Origin: Chitinophagales bacterium
Lineage (GTDB): Bacteria > Bacteroidota > Bacteroidia > Chitinophagales > Chitinophagaceae
Direction: 5' to 3'
Length of the DNA stretch: 64,000 bases
Assembly: GCA_021323755.1 (NCBI GenBank)
Contig: JAJPKJ010000063.1
Coordinates: 47,238-111,237, forward strand
The position numbers were made by a program, and so were the translations under genes. The notes beneath the pieces are model-generated. The model saw only the letters and a list, made by a program, of their open reading frames with translations. It ran no database searches and had not been told where the DNA came from. Shown piece after piece: positions 1-9,720 of this stretch (position 1 is the first letter of the stretch; each line of letters opens with the position of its first letter).

Positions 1-1211
1 TACGTTGTCGCCACCGAATTATAAATTCCACTGAACATCAGGAATTCTCCGACAAAGGCATTGGTAAGGGGTAAGGCGACATTAGCCAGGGCAACGATCA
101 CCAATAGAATGGCGAGGGCAGGAGCTTTTTGCGCAAGTCCGCCCAGTTCAGAGATTTTGCGTGTGTGAAATTGTCTTTCAATGAGATTTACTACGACCCA
201 TAGCCCGATTATATTGATGCCGTGATTGAACATTTGTATCATGACGCCCTGCATGCCAATCTTTGTTGTTGCAAAAATGGCGAGGCACATCAGTCCGATA
301 TGGGCGATGGAAGAATAGGCAACCAGTCTTTTTAAATCATCCTGTTGCATGGCAATAAGGGATGCGTATATCATACCAATAATGCAAAGCGCCGATGCGG
401 TGTCCCCCCAGGCCCAGGTGCCAATGGGCAAAACAGGCGCTAACCACCTGATCACGCCAAATAATCCCATCTTCACCATAATACCACTCAGCACCATGGT
501 TACGGCAGTTGGTGATTGTTCGTATGTATCTGGCTGCCAGGTATGGAAAGGGAATATCGGCATCTTGATAGCAAAAGCAATAAAAAATAACCAGAATAAC
601 CAACCTTGTGTTGCACCGGTAATTTTTGAATGAAGGGAATAAAATGAATCCAGAGAAAATGAATGATTGGGGGTTTGTGTGTATAGGTAGATAATTCCCA
701 CAAGCATTAATAAGGATCCGGTGAAGGTGTAAATAAAAAATTTGAATGTCGCCTGAATTCTTTTTTCACCGCCCCATTGTGAACTGAGAAAATAAACGGG
801 TATCAGGGCAAGTTCCCAGAAAAAATAAAATAATAATGCATCTGTTGCAACAAACACTCCCATTAATCCTGCCTGCGACAGGAGCATTAGCGCATAAAAA
901 TTCTTTGCATTTTTATATTCATTTCTGTAAGTAGAAATAAAGATCACCGGGAAAGAAATTGCAGTAAGGAGAGATAAAATTTGAGATAATCCGTCAAGGC
1001 TTACGCTAAACCTGCTTCCAAGCCCTGTCAGCCATTCAGCGTCAAAATTCAGGTATGCTTTGCCGTTATATATCGATAATCCCGCAATGGAGACGAGTAA
1101 GGTAATGACTGACGAGAACAACGACCATTTCTTTGCGCCGTTCCCATTCCTGATAAAAAATCCAGCAAAACCGGAAATCAAAGGGATCAATATTAGTAGA
1201 ACCGGAATCAT
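1..1211 (-). CDS. nuoM: NADH-quinone oxidoreductase subunit M (partial, 3' end off window)
   Basis: This is a proton-pumping, antiporter-like membrane subunit of complex I. About 403 codons are visible from an ATG at 1209-1211 (MIPVLLILIPLISGF), and the C-terminus lies beyond base 1; the family is usually about 480-510 residues. Many hydrophobic helices can be read, as can the conserved stretches FYFFWELALIPVYFL (Glu in TM5) and KMPIFPFHTWQPDTYEQSPT (Lys and His of the antiporter fold). It starts 21 bases after the nuoL stop, so it is the next gene of the same operon. nuoN would be expected next, outside the window. The assignment is secure. Confidence 0.96.
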   Translation of the reverse strand, partial: MIPVLLILIPLISGFAGFFIRNGNGAKKWSLFSSVITLLVSIAGLSIYNGKAYLNFDAEWLTGLGSRFSVSLDGLSQILSLLTAISFPVIFISTYRNEYKNAKNFYALMLLSQAGLMGVFVATDALLFYFFWELALIPVYFLSSQWGGEKRIQATFKFFIYTFTGSLLMLVGIIYLYTQTPNHSFSLDSFYSLHSKITGATQGWLFWLFFIAFAIKMPIFPFHTWQPDTYEQSPTAVTMVLSGIMVKMGLFGVIRWLAPVLPIGTWAWGDTASALCIIGMIYASLIAMQQDDLKRLVAYSSIAHIGLMCLAIFATTKIGMQGVMIQMFNHGINIIGLWVVVNLIERQFHTRKISELGGLAQKAPALAILLVIVALANVALPLTNAFVGEFLMFSGIYNSVATT

Positions 1212-1232
1212 ATTTTTAATTAAAATGCTGAG

Positions 1233-3128
1233 TTATTTTTTTAAAATGATCTGAATCACGAACAAGATCACAATGCCCAATACCATCATCAACACATAAC
1301 CCCCGACCTGGCCGCTTTGTAAAAGTCTCAATTGCCGGCTGCCGTACTGAATGGTTCTCCCGACTCCATTTACAATCCCATCAACAATTGATTTTTCAAA
1401 AACATCATTCAGGAATTTACCAAATGCATTAATGGGTCTTAGGATCATTGCCTCATACAATTCATCAACATACCATTTGTTCGATAATATTTTTGCTAAA
1501 CCTTGCGGTTCATCAAGCTCAGGATTATTGCTGAATTTCCGCCATGCATAGATTGTCCCGATCAACGCAACAGCAACTGAGATAGCCATCAGGGTTAGTT
1601 CCATTGAATTACTCAACTCAGGCGTTTGTTTGAGGCTTTCTGATTTTTCAAAGATCGGTGACAAGAAATTATGGAGGATATGAGCATCTTTTGCGAACAC
1701 CTGCGGAATGCCGACAAAACCTGCGATCACAGCCAGGATGGCCAGAATGATCAACGGAATGGTGATTGCAGAAGGGCTTTCGTGCAAGTGATGTTCCTGT
1801 TCACGTGTACCACGAAAATTTCCAAGAAAAGTTGTTGCATATAAGCGGAACATATAAAATGCTGTCATCAATGCCGTGATTACTCCAACAACAAAATAAA
1901 TGGGGTTCCTGGCATAAGCGGCAGCCAATATTTCATCTTTTGAAAAGAAACCGGAGAAAGGCGGAATGCCGGCAATCGCCAGACACGCTAATAAAAAAGT
2001 GATGTGGGTAATGGGCATGAATTTTTTTAAAGCCCCCATTTTCCGGATATCCTGTTCATGCAATGCATGAATGACAGAACCGGCACCAAGAAATAAAAGC
2101 GCTTTGAAGAATGCATGGGTCATCACATGGAACACGGCGCCGGTATAGGCTCCAACGCCTAATCCCAAGAACATATATCCCAACTGACTGACCGTCGAAT
2201 AAGCCAGCACTTTTTTAATATCATTTTGTTTGAGTGCAATGGTCGCAGCGAAAAAAGCAGTTGCCAATCCAATAATGGCGACGACAGTTTGCGAAATTGG
2301 AGAAAGGGTGTACATCACGTTGCTGCGCGCGATCATATAAATGCCTGCGGTAACCATGGTTGCCGCATGTATCAAAGCAGAAACGGGGGTAGGCCCCGCC
2401 ATAGCATCGGGAAGCCAGGTGTACAAAGGAATTTGCGCAGATTTTCCGGTTGCGCCGACGAATAGCAATAAAGTGATCCCGGTTAATATTCCGACTGATG
2501 TTCCGGGAGCCTTTGCAAAGACCTCAGCAAAATTTACCGAACCAAATTGATTGATCATCCAAAATACAGCGATCAAAAAACCAAGGTCACCAATGCGATT
2601 CATGATGAATGCTTTTTTAGCCGCATCATCATATTGGGTATTCTTGAACCAATATCCGATCAATAGATAAGAACATAATCCTACCCCTTCCCAACCGATG
2701 AACATGATCACATAATTCGCGCCCAACACAAGTATCAGCATCGAGAAGACAAATAAATTCAGGTAAGAGAAATATCGCGCGTAATGTTCATTCTCTTCAT
2801 CGTGCATATAAGATGTTGAATAAAGATGAATGAGAAAACCCACGCCGGTTATGATCAATAAGAATAAGATGGAAAGCTGGTCAACCTGGAATGAAAATGG
2901 AATTTGTAATTTATCGACATTAATAAAATCGAAGAGCTTGACTATAACCGTATCAAAACCTGCTTTTCTGGTATCAGAAAAAATGGTCAGGCTCACAATA
3001 AAGGAAGCCAGAATAGTTCCGCAACCAATAATGCCGGTCAATGATTTGGACAAAGATTTCCTGAATAAGCCATTGATCAAAAAACCGATCAGCGGAAATA
3101 AAGGAACCAAATAAACTAATTTACTCAT
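1233..3128 (-). CDS. nuoL: NADH-quinone oxidoreductase subunit L
   Basis: This is the largest antiporter-like subunit of complex I, carrying the distal proton channel and the long lateral helix. I place the start at the ATG at 3126-3128 (MSKLVYLVPLFPLIGF) rather than at a longer in-frame start at 3173, because NuoL proteins begin with this hydrophobic helix. That gives 631 residues, a normal length. Conserved elements seen are FIGWEGVGLCSYLLIGYW, the lysine-containing ATGKSAQIPLYTWLPDAMAG and LIHAATMVTAGIYMIAR. The C-terminal helix ends in VLFVIQIILKK. It follows nuoK after 88 bases. Confidence 0.97.
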   Translation of the reverse strand: MSKLVYLVPLFPLIGFLINGLFRKSLSKSLTGIIGCGTILASFIVSLTIFSDTRKAGFDTVIVKLFDFINVDKLQIPFSFQVDQLSILFLLIITGVGFLIHLYSTSYMHDEENEHYARYFSYLNLFVFSMLILVLGANYVIMFIGWEGVGLCSYLLIGYWFKNTQYDDAAKKAFIMNRIGDLGFLIAVFWMINQFGSVNFAEVFAKAPGTSVGILTGITLLLFVGATGKSAQIPLYTWLPDAMAGPTPVSALIHAATMVTAGIYMIARSNVMYTLSPISQTVVAIIGLATAFFAATIALKQNDIKKVLAYSTVSQLGYMFLGLGVGAYTGAVFHVMTHAFFKALLFLGAGSVIHALHEQDIRKMGALKKFMPITHITFLLACLAIAGIPPFSGFFSKDEILAAAYARNPIYFVVGVITALMTAFYMFRLYATTFLGNFRGTREQEHHLHESPSAITIPLIILAILAVIAGFVGIPQVFAKDAHILHNFLSPIFEKSESLKQTPELSNSMELTLMAISVAVALIGTIYAWRKFSNNPELDEPQGLAKILSNKWYVDELYEAMILRPINAFGKFLNDVFEKSIVDGIVNGVGRTIQYGSRQLRLLQSGQVGGYVLMMVLGIVILFVIQIILKK

Positions 3129-3216
3129 AATGTTAATCGTTACGAGCTGCACGATGCCGGTAACCAGTGACAAGCAACCTGCAACTGATAGTTGGAATTT
3201 TCAATTTTTGTTTCCT

Positions 3217-3546
3217 CTAATGTTTCAACCTGTTCAAAAAATTCACATCAATAGAATGTGTGTTTCTATACATCATCACAATGATTGCCAATCCAACACT
3301 CACTTCTGCAGCCGCAACCACCATTATAAAAAAAACAAAAATTTGCCCGTTTATGCCTGCATTCGGATCTACTTTGGCCAATGCCAGATGATGCATTTTT
3401 GAAAATGCAACCAACAATAAATTCACTGCATTTAGCATCAATTCAACACACATAAAAATAATGATCGCATTGCGGCGGGTTAACACTCCGGCAACACCAA
3501 TGCAAAACAAGGCAACCGCCAGAAATATGTAATAGTTAATAGGCAT
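3217..3546 (-). CDS. nuoK: NADH-quinone oxidoreductase subunit K
   Basis: This small membrane subunit of complex I (109 residues, the usual size) has three transmembrane helices and belongs to the MrpC-like family. The second helix carries the conserved glutamate in [12 protein letters not shown], and the third helix contains the second family glutamate in [12 protein letters not shown]; both take part in proton transfer in characterised complexes. It lies between nuoJ and nuoL, in canonical nuo order. Confidence 0.97.
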   Translation of the reverse strand: MPINYYIFLAVALFCIGVAGVLTRRNAIIIFMCVELMLNAVNLLLVAFSKMHHLALAKVDPNAGINGQIFVFFIMVVAAAEVSVGLAIIVMMYRNTHSIDVNFLNRLKH

Positions 3547-3616
3547 AATTTTTAATTTCCCAATTTGAAGATTTCTTTATTACGCAATTGAACCATTGTT
3601 TCATTTTCCAATATGA

Positions 3617-4117
3617 TTAATCTTTCTTTCCGATCACTACAGCCCCAACCATTGCGCTCAAAAACAACACGCTGCTTATTTCAAAAGGTATCACGTAATC
3701 GTTGAACAGGGCGATCCCCAGATTATGGATCAAGCCAATATCTCCACTGTTGACTTCTGCAATTTGATTTTTCAGATCTGCATTCTTGAGGGCTGCAACA
3801 AAAACCAACAACAATGCACCTCCGGCAATAACACCGGCGATCTTTAACCATTTATTTTTTTGCGGTTCCGCATCAGCATTCAGATTCATCAGCATGATCA
3901 CAAATAAAAATAGCACCATGATGGCGCCAGCATAAACGATCAAATTAACGATCGCGAGAAACTGTGCGTTCAACAATATATAATGTCCGGAAATAGCAAA
4001 GAAGACGATAATGAGCCACAGCACACTGTGCACGGGATTTTTGCTCACCACAACCATAATAGCGCTCAGGATAGCCAGAACGCTTAAAAACCAAAATAAA
4101 ATCTGTGTAGTTCCCAT
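3617..4117 (-). CDS. nuoJ: NADH-quinone oxidoreductase subunit J
   Basis: This complex I membrane subunit next to NuoK and NuoA has five predicted helices. I use the ATG at 4115-4117 (MGTTQILFWFLSVLAIL); an in-frame TTG two codons upstream is less likely. The product is 166 residues. Typical family segments are ALLWLIIVFFAISGHYILL-like helix 2 and VYAGAIMVLFLFVIMLMN, the helix that changes conformation during turnover in solved structures. The C-terminus ends AVVIGKKD. It sits 61 bases downstream of nuoI. Confidence 0.96.
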   Translation of the reverse strand: MGTTQILFWFLSVLAILSAIMVVVSKNPVHSVLWLIIVFFAISGHYILLNAQFLAIVNLIVYAGAIMVLFLFVIMLMNLNADAEPQKNKWLKIAGVIAGGALLLVFVAALKNADLKNQIAEVNSGDIGLIHNLGIALFNDYVIPFEISSVLFLSAMVGAVVIGKKD

Positions 4118-4178
4118 TAGCAATTAGATATACGATTTTGGATTTATGTATTATTAATTATTCATTAATAATGGTCAA

Positions 4179-4712
4179 TTATTTATTTCCTCTTGCTTTT
4201 GCATACTCTTCGGGTTGCGTTTTCGGATCCGGAATAAGCAATTCATCTTTACCATAAATAAATCCTTTTCTTGTATAGTTAGATGGTGCAAAGGTCTCTG
4301 ACAGATAAATGGCATCTTTCGGGCATGCCTCTTCGCATAATCCACAAAAAATGCAGCGTAACATATTGATCTCATATTTGGCTGCATACTTTTCTTCACG
4401 GTACAGTTTTTCTTCTCCGGGCAACCGTTCTGCGGCTTCCATGGTTATTGCTTCTGCCGGGCAGGCAACTGCACATAACCCGCAGGCAGTGCAACGCTCA
4501 CGACCTTCTTCATCACGATTCAGCACATGCAATCCGCGAAATACCGGGCTGAATGGTCTTTGTTTTTCCGGATAATTTATGGTTGGTCTTTTTTTGAAAA
4601 TATGACCAAAAGTAATGGACATTCCCTGGGCGATGGCAGGAAGATATAATCTTTCCCATACCGTCATCGGTTTGCGCTCTACTACTTTCGCTTTGTTTGT
4701 TAATGCCTGCAT
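4179..4712 (-). CDS. nuoI: NADH-quinone oxidoreductase subunit I (two 4Fe-4S clusters)
   Basis: This peripheral-arm subunit passes electrons to NuoB through clusters N6a and N6b. The 177-residue protein shows two ferredoxin motifs: C74-x2-C77-x2-C80-x3-C84-P and C120-x2-C123-x2-C126-x3-C130-P. The ATG at 4710-4712 is the only sensible start. There is an 88-base gap to nuoH upstream and nuoJ follows. Length and motif spacing match NuoI. Confidence 0.97.
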   Translation of the reverse strand: MQALTNKAKVVERKPMTVWERLYLPAIAQGMSITFGHIFKKRPTINYPEKQRPFSPVFRGLHVLNRDEEGRERCTACGLCAVACPAEAITMEAAERLPGEEKLYREEKYAAKYEINMLRCIFCGLCEEACPKDAIYLSETFAPSNYTRKGFIYGKDELLIPDPKTQPEEYAKARGNK

Positions 4713-4800
4713 ATTAAAAGAGTTTGCAAAAATATTTTTCTCAACTCAACTTGCCAATTAAATTTAATCGGGAGATTTTTGATCTCTCCGATCACTTGTT

Positions 4801-5865
4801 TTAGAAATGCCAATCGTTTGCTTTGAGCAATACGATAAAGCCTGTTATTACCATATTTATCAAAGCCAATGGGATCAACCCTTTCCAGCCCAAGCGCATC
4901 AGCTGATCATATCGGAAGCGTGGGATGGTCCATCTCACCCAAATAAAAAAGAAAATAAAAAATGCCACTTTCACAAATAAACTCAGTCCTTGTAAAATCG
5001 CTAATAAGTTTTGCCCGTGCGCGTCTCCGAACGATGCATCATTTATGAAGGGGATATCATAACCACCAAAGAATAATGTTGCCATTACTGCGCTGCTGAT
5101 AAACATGTTCACATATTCAGCAAACAAATAAAATCCCAATTTCATTGAGGAATATTCCTGGTGATAACCAAAATTCAATTCGCTTTCAGCTTCGGAAAGA
5201 TCAAAAGGCGTGCGGTTGCATTCAGCAAAAGCACAAACTAAAAAAATCAGGAATCCAAGTGGTTGGTAAACGATATTCCACAGGTGATCCTGTTGTTGTT
5301 CCACTATTGTCTTTAAACTTAAGGAGCCGGTGAGCATCAATAAGGCGATAATGGACAATCCCATCGCCAGTTCGTAGGAAATGATCTGTGAGGCGCCGCG
5401 AATTGCGGCCATCAATGAAAATTTATTATTCGATGCCCAGCCGCCGATCATTATTCCGTAGACTCCCATGCTCACTACACCAAAGATGTAGAGGATACCA
5501 ATATTAATGTCGGCGATCTGAAGATCAATATTTCTTCCGAAGAGTTCCAAATGGCTGCTCCATGGGATCACCGCGCTTGTCATCATCGCCGTGAGCATCG
5601 CCAATCCCGGGCCAAGTACAAAGAGAAACCCGTTTGACAGATTGGGAATGATCTCTTCTTTCATAAATAATTTCAATCCATCTGCCAGCGGCTGTAAAAT
5701 GCCAAAAATGCCGGCACGATTCGGACCGCGCCTGTCTTGTATCAATGCCGCAACCTTGCGCTCAGCCCATGTTGAATACATGGCAACCACCAATGATAAA
5801 CTAATGATGGCAGCAATCAAAATGCTTTTCTCTAAAATAAAAAACCAATCGATACCAAGTAGCAT
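4801..5865 (-). CDS. nuoH: NADH-quinone oxidoreductase subunit H
   Basis: This membrane subunit forms the quinone chamber at the join between the arms of complex I. The protein is 354 residues with about eight helices. Signature stretches are AERKVAALIQDRRGPNRAG in the first loop, PFDLSEAESELNFGYHQEYS (acidic quinone-site loop) and WVRWTIPRFRYDQLMRLGW near the C-terminus. The ATG at 5863-5865 (MLLGIDWFFILEKS) is the start. It lies 48 bases after the nuoG stop. Confidence 0.98.
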   Translation of the reverse strand: MLLGIDWFFILEKSILIAAIISLSLVVAMYSTWAERKVAALIQDRRGPNRAGIFGILQPLADGLKLFMKEEIIPNLSNGFLFVLGPGLAMLTAMMTSAVIPWSSHLELFGRNIDLQIADINIGILYIFGVVSMGVYGIMIGGWASNNKFSLMAAIRGASQIISYELAMGLSIIALLMLTGSLSLKTIVEQQQDHLWNIVYQPLGFLIFLVCAFAECNRTPFDLSEAESELNFGYHQEYSSMKLGFYLFAEYVNMFISSAVMATLFFGGYDIPFINDASFGDAHGQNLLAILQGLSLFVKVAFFIFFFIWVRWTIPRFRYDQLMRLGWKGLIPLALINMVITGFIVLLKANDWHF

Positions 5866-5913
5866 GTTCTTTTTATTTTAATTACCAATCAATAGTCATT
5901 AATTAATAATTCC

Positions 5914-7011
5914 TCATTTATTATTTTCTATAAAATCAGTAGAGTGTGCTGGTCCTTCGATCTTGGATAAATCTCTTCCAGGTTCATTCACTTGACTCAC
6001 ACTATGAATATCCATAAACAATCTTGGCTTTCGTCCATCGAGCACATCATACAAAACTTCCTGTGGTTTTTGTACGCCTACATAATGACCCTGTGCGATC
6101 ACTGAATGCCGATTTATCATTGTGGGACCTTCGATTGTCCAATCGCTTGTTTTCTTTTTTTCAAACCTGCATTCATTGCAAATCCAGTCTTCCACTTCGC
6201 CCCATTGATCTTTTCTTGCGGTTACCCGGAATACTTCTTCGCCGCGATTCCATAATGTTACCTTACCGCTACATTTTGGATTACTGCATTGGCGATGCGC
6301 GTCCAATGGTTTTAAGAACCACACGCGATTTTTGAAGCGAAAAGTTTTATCAGTCAAAGCGCCGACCGGGCAAACATCAATTACGTTGCCAATAAAATCA
6401 TGATCGAGGGATTTTTGAATATAAGTGGCGATCTCGGCGTGATCGCCTCTGTCCAGGATTCCATGGACTCTTTTTTCGGTAAGCTGATCGGCGGTATATA
6501 CACAACGGAAGCACATAATGCATCTTGTCATGTGCAATTGGATATAAGGACCGAGGTCATGTTTTTCGAAGGTTCTTCTCGGAAATTCATAACGTGTCCC
6601 TTCTTTTCCATGTTCGTAACTCAGATTTTGCAAATCACATTCGCCGGCCTGGTCGCAGATCGGACAATCCAGTGGGTGATTTATCAATAAAAATTCTACC
6701 ACTCCATTTCTTGCGTCGATCACTTTTTCACTGGTAATGTTTTTTACGATCATTCCATCCATTACGTTTGTTCTGCAGCTGGCAACGAGTTTGGGCATTG
6801 GTCTGGGATCTGCCGTCGAGCCTGCGGCTACTTCCACCAAACAGGTGCGACACTTGCCCCCACTACCTTTAAGCCTGGTGTAATAACACATCGCCGGCGG
6901 AGCAACATCGCCCCCAATTTTCCGTGCGGCTTGCAGGATAGAAGTTCCCGCCTCCACTTCAATGGTGATGTTGTCAATGGTTACTTTAAATAATTTAGGT
7001 GCGTCAGCCAT
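5914..7011 (-). CDS. nuoG: NADH-quinone oxidoreductase subunit G, short form (2Fe-2S/4Fe-4S)
   Basis: This is the iron-sulfur subunit of the NADH module. I start it at the ATG at 7009-7011 (MADAPKLFKVTIDN) because the ferredoxin fold begins there; upstream in-frame codons overlap the end of nuoF. At 365 residues it is much shorter than the roughly 900-residue proteobacterial NuoG. It keeps the N-terminal 2Fe-2S domain (CYYTRLKGSGGKCRTC), the HxxxCPxCDxxGECDLQ cluster and the CIMCFRC and CPVGALT cysteines, but ends without a molybdopterin-type domain. The C-terminal 100 residues include CSNPKCSG and ICNEC pairs that could bind another metal. Short NuoG is, as I recall, usual in this phylum. 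Confidence 0.93.
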   Translation of the reverse strand: MADAPKLFKVTIDNITIEVEAGTSILQAARKIGGDVAPPAMCYYTRLKGSGGKCRTCLVEVAAGSTADPRPMPKLVASCRTNVMDGMIVKNITSEKVIDARNGVVEFLLINHPLDCPICDQAGECDLQNLSYEHGKEGTRYEFPRRTFEKHDLGPYIQLHMTRCIMCFRCVYTADQLTEKRVHGILDRGDHAEIATYIQKSLDHDFIGNVIDVCPVGALTDKTFRFKNRVWFLKPLDAHRQCSNPKCSGKVTLWNRGEEVFRVTARKDQWGEVEDWICNECRFEKKKTSDWTIEGPTMINRHSVIAQGHYVGVQKPQEVLYDVLDGRKPRLFMDIHSVSQVNEPGRDLSKIEGPAHSTDFIENNK

Positions 7012-7043
7012 TCTTTGAATCAATTTAAATTGACAGAATAATA

Positions 7044-8399
7044 TTATGCAGTTGCAAGCTGTAATGGTTCTGCGTAATTCGCCAGTCCGTAATTTCTGTT
7101 CAGGCACTCTACCGGGTTCTTCACATGCCATTCAAATTCATCTCGGAAATGCCTGATCGCTGCTGCAACAGGCCATGCTGCTGCATCACCCAGCGGACAA
7201 ATGGTATTCCCTTCTATTTTTCTTTGAATATCCCACAGCAGGTCTATATCACTCATTTTGCCTTTTCCTGTATCGATATTCTTCAAAATTTTTTCCATCC
7301 ATCCAGTTCCTTCGCGGCAGGGCGAACATTGTCCGCAACTTTCATGACGATAAAATCTTGCAAAGGTGTAAGTGTTTTTGACCACACATTGATCTTCATC
7401 AAGCACAATAAATCCCCCGCTTCCCATCATGGAACCCTTTGCAAATCCGCCATCCGAAAGACTTTCATAGTTCATTAACCTTGTATCACCTTTAGCAGTC
7501 TTTAATAATAAATTTGCCGGAAGTATCGGAACAGATGAACCTCCGGGAATGCAGGCTTTCAATCTTTTTCCATTGGCGATGCCACCGCAATATTCTTCGC
7601 TGAAAATAAATTCTTCAACAGAAATCGTCATATCAATTTCATATACGCCGGACTTATTGATGTTTCCGCAAGCAGAGATCAATTTTGTACCCGTTGATTT
7701 TCCAACACCGATCTTCGCATATTCTTCTCCGCTGATATTAATGATGGGAACAACCGCAGCTAATGTTTCCACATTATTGACAACGGTTGGCCTGTCCCAG
7801 GCGCCTTTTACTGCCGGGAATGGGGGTTTGATCCGCGGATTACCACGCTTGCCTTCAAGGGATTCGATCAATGCGGTCTCTTCTCCACATATATAAGCTC
7901 CCGCGCCGCGATGAACATAGATCTCGCAATCAAAGCCACTACCTAATATATTTTTTCCCAGCCATCCATTATTTTTTGCTTCGGTGATCGCCTGTTCCAG
8001 AATATCGATTATCCAGGCGTATTCTCCACGTATATAGATGTAGGTTACATTCGATCCAAGCGCATATGAAGAAACGATCAATCCTTCGATCAGCAAATGC
8101 GGGATGAATTCCATCAAATACCTGTCCTTGAACGTTCCGGGTTCGCTTTCATCAGCATTACAAACCAAGTGGCGCGGAACACCTTCGGGCTTTGCAATAA
8201 AGCTCCATTTCATCCCTGTGGGGAAACCGGCGCCGCCACGACCGCGGAGACCGCTCTTTTTCACTTCGTCTGTGACCTGGTCCGGTGTCATCGACTTCAG
8301 CACTTTTTCCACGCTGCGATATCCGCCTTCACGGCGATAGACATCATAGAACCTGATTCCTTCGATGCCATCTTTTTCTAATAATAATTTTCTACCCAT
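7044..8399 (-). CDS. nuoF: NADH-quinone oxidoreductase subunit F (NADH- and FMN-binding)
   Basis: This is the NADH-oxidising flavoprotein subunit of complex I. The 451-residue protein shows the glycine-rich site GLRGRGGAGFPTGMKW, the FMN-site stretch GAGAYICGEETALIESLEG, and the 4Fe-4S (N3) ligands in SCGQCSPCREGTGW and TICPLGDAAA. The ATG at 8397-8399 is the start. It is separated from the gene upstream on the strand by 178 bases, more than between other nuo genes, because two unrelated genes lie between nuoE and nuoF. nuoG follows after 32 bases. Confidence 0.98.
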   Translation of the reverse strand: MGRKLLLEKDGIEGIRFYDVYRREGGYRSVEKVLKSMTPDQVTDEVKKSGLRGRGGAGFPTGMKWSFIAKPEGVPRHLVCNADESEPGTFKDRYLMEFIPHLLIEGLIVSSYALGSNVTYIYIRGEYAWIIDILEQAITEAKNNGWLGKNILGSGFDCEIYVHRGAGAYICGEETALIESLEGKRGNPRIKPPFPAVKGAWDRPTVVNNVETLAAVVPIINISGEEYAKIGVGKSTGTKLISACGNINKSGVYEIDMTISVEEFIFSEEYCGGIANGKRLKACIPGGSSVPILPANLLLKTAKGDTRLMNYESLSDGGFAKGSMMGSGGFIVLDEDQCVVKNTYTFARFYRHESCGQCSPCREGTGWMEKILKNIDTGKGKMSDIDLLWDIQRKIEGNTICPLGDAAAWPVAAAIRHFRDEFEWHVKNPVECLNRNYGLANYAEPLQLATA

Positions 8400-8577
8400 T
8401 CTATTTGGCTTTTGGCTGATAGCTATTCGCTATTGGCTTTGTGTTTGCGGCTTTTATCCTTTGTGCACCTTCGTTACCTGCCGCTCTTTTATGGTAACAA
8501 TTCTATTCCGCGATATACTAACGGCAATGAACAACCGATCTTGTTTCCCCCATTAAAATCCAGAGGCTGATTAGAAA

Positions 8578-9285
8578 TCAACAAAAAACGGTTTTCTTTT
8601 TTTGACCGAGTTTTCCTGCACTCTCTACTTTTTCAATATAGGCAATCGCATCCGGCACTTTGCAGGCGGTGTTTCCCATATTCACTTTCACTTCGCCAAT
8701 TGCTTTTGCAACTGCTTTAGCTTTTGACGTTAATGCAGGCACATAAGTTCCCACGGCAATCACAAAATTATTCATCGTATGTCGCACACGATTTGGCATT
8801 GAATGAATCGTTTCTTTCACTTGTTTCAACATTTCCTCAATTTCTTTCAAATCCAAATCTTCATTTTTTTTCAAGGCGAGGAGACAATTGTAGGTGCTCC
8901 ATCCGGCAGCGGCAATATGTTCTTGTTTTGATTTTATCCATTTCACTGCCAATTCATGTCCGAATTTACTTTCGGCAGCTGTCCAGGCTACGGTACACTC
9001 ACTCAACATATGCCAGTTTGCTGTTTCAGCCCAATGCTGTAATTCTGCCTTACCCATTTTTTGCGGTTCGCTGATCAATCCGGCAAAATACATGGCATCT
9101 GCATTTCGGGTATCGAACAATTCCAGCGCTAAGGCATTGTCATGTTTTATTTTTTTCTGGATCAGTTTCATGTCACCCACTTTCACTCCGAAAAATTCAC
9201 CTGTTGCCCCATGGTTCGCCCAGGTTTTTTTTGTTTGGGCTGTGCCCAATTTTTTTAGTTCAGTCATTACTTCTTTAGAAGTCAT
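8578..9285 (-). CDS. DNA alkylation repair protein, AlkD-like HEAT-repeat family
   Basis: This 235-residue all-helical protein resembles the AlkD/AlkC-like DNA alkylation repair family (PF08713), which removes bulky or methylated bases using a HEAT-repeat scaffold. Supporting stretches are LGTAQTKKTWANHGATGEFF near the N-terminus, AGLISEPQKMGKAELQHWAE and the Trp-rich HMLSECTVAWTAAES. The lysine-rich tail ends in a Cys. The start is the ATG at 9283-9285. It lies inside the nuo operon on the same strand, 9 bases after a VOC-family gene and 178 bases before nuoF, so it is probably transcribed with complex I. The family call is good; the exact substrate is unknown. Confidence 0.82.
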   Translation of the reverse strand: MTSKEVMTELKKLGTAQTKKTWANHGATGEFFGVKVGDMKLIQKKIKHDNALALELFDTRNADAMYFAGLISEPQKMGKAELQHWAETANWHMLSECTVAWTAAESKFGHELAVKWIKSKQEHIAAAGWSTYNCLLALKKNEDLDLKEIEEMLKQVKETIHSMPNRVRHTMNNFVIAVGTYVPALTSKAKAVAKAIGEVKVNMGNTACKVPDAIAYIEKVESAGKLGQKKKTVFC

Positions 9286-9294
9286 TTTCTGAAA

Positions 9295-9705
9295 TTATTT
9301 TTTTTCAGTGCAATTTAACATCCATTCCACACCAAATTTATCGGTGAACATTCCGAAAAGGCTTCCCCAATATTGCTTTGCGAGAGGCATGGTAACGGTT
9401 CCACCGTTGGACAGGTTGTTAAAGATCTCATGTGTTTTGGCTTCATCATCCAGTCCGATCGTCAATTGAATATTTCCATGTGTTGAAAACGGAGATCCCT
9501 TCATTGCGTCAGAGATCATAATAACATTATCATCTCCAAATTCAATTCTTGCGTGCATGATCTTCTGTTTCCAATCATCATCACATGGCACCGGACTTTC
9601 TCCATAGCGACTAAGCATCACCACTTCTCCGCCTAATGCATCTTTATAAAAGTTTATGACGTCTTCAGCATTGCCGGCAAAATTCAGATAAGGGTTAAGT
9701 TTCAT
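9295..9705 (-). CDS. VOC/PhnB-like glyoxalase-fold protein
   Basis: This 136-residue protein is of the PhnB-like branch of the vicinal oxygen chelate superfamily. It opens MKLNPYLNFAGNAEDVINFY, the standard beta-alpha start of PhnB-like proteins. It also has FGDDNVIMISDAM, GLDDEAKTHEIFNNLSNGG and WGSLFGMFTDKFGVEWMLN near the end. Such proteins are often called 3-demethylubiquinone-9 methyltransferase-like, a name not backed by function. It lies 15 bases after nuoE and 9 bases before the AlkD-like gene. Its role in the operon is unclear. Confidence 0.85.
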   Translation of the reverse strand: MKLNPYLNFAGNAEDVINFYKDALGGEVVMLSRYGESPVPCDDDWKQKIMHARIEFGDDNVIMISDAMKGSPFSTHGNIQLTIGLDDEAKTHEIFNNLSNGGTVTMPLAKQYWGSLFGMFTDKFGVEWMLNCTEKK

Positions 9706-9720
9706 ATTACATGAATTATA

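Noticed and set aside
6024..6335. Long plus-strand frames opposite nuoG, nuoF and other nuo genes
   Set aside because: They are antisense shadows of well-conserved complex I genes and lack any family features.
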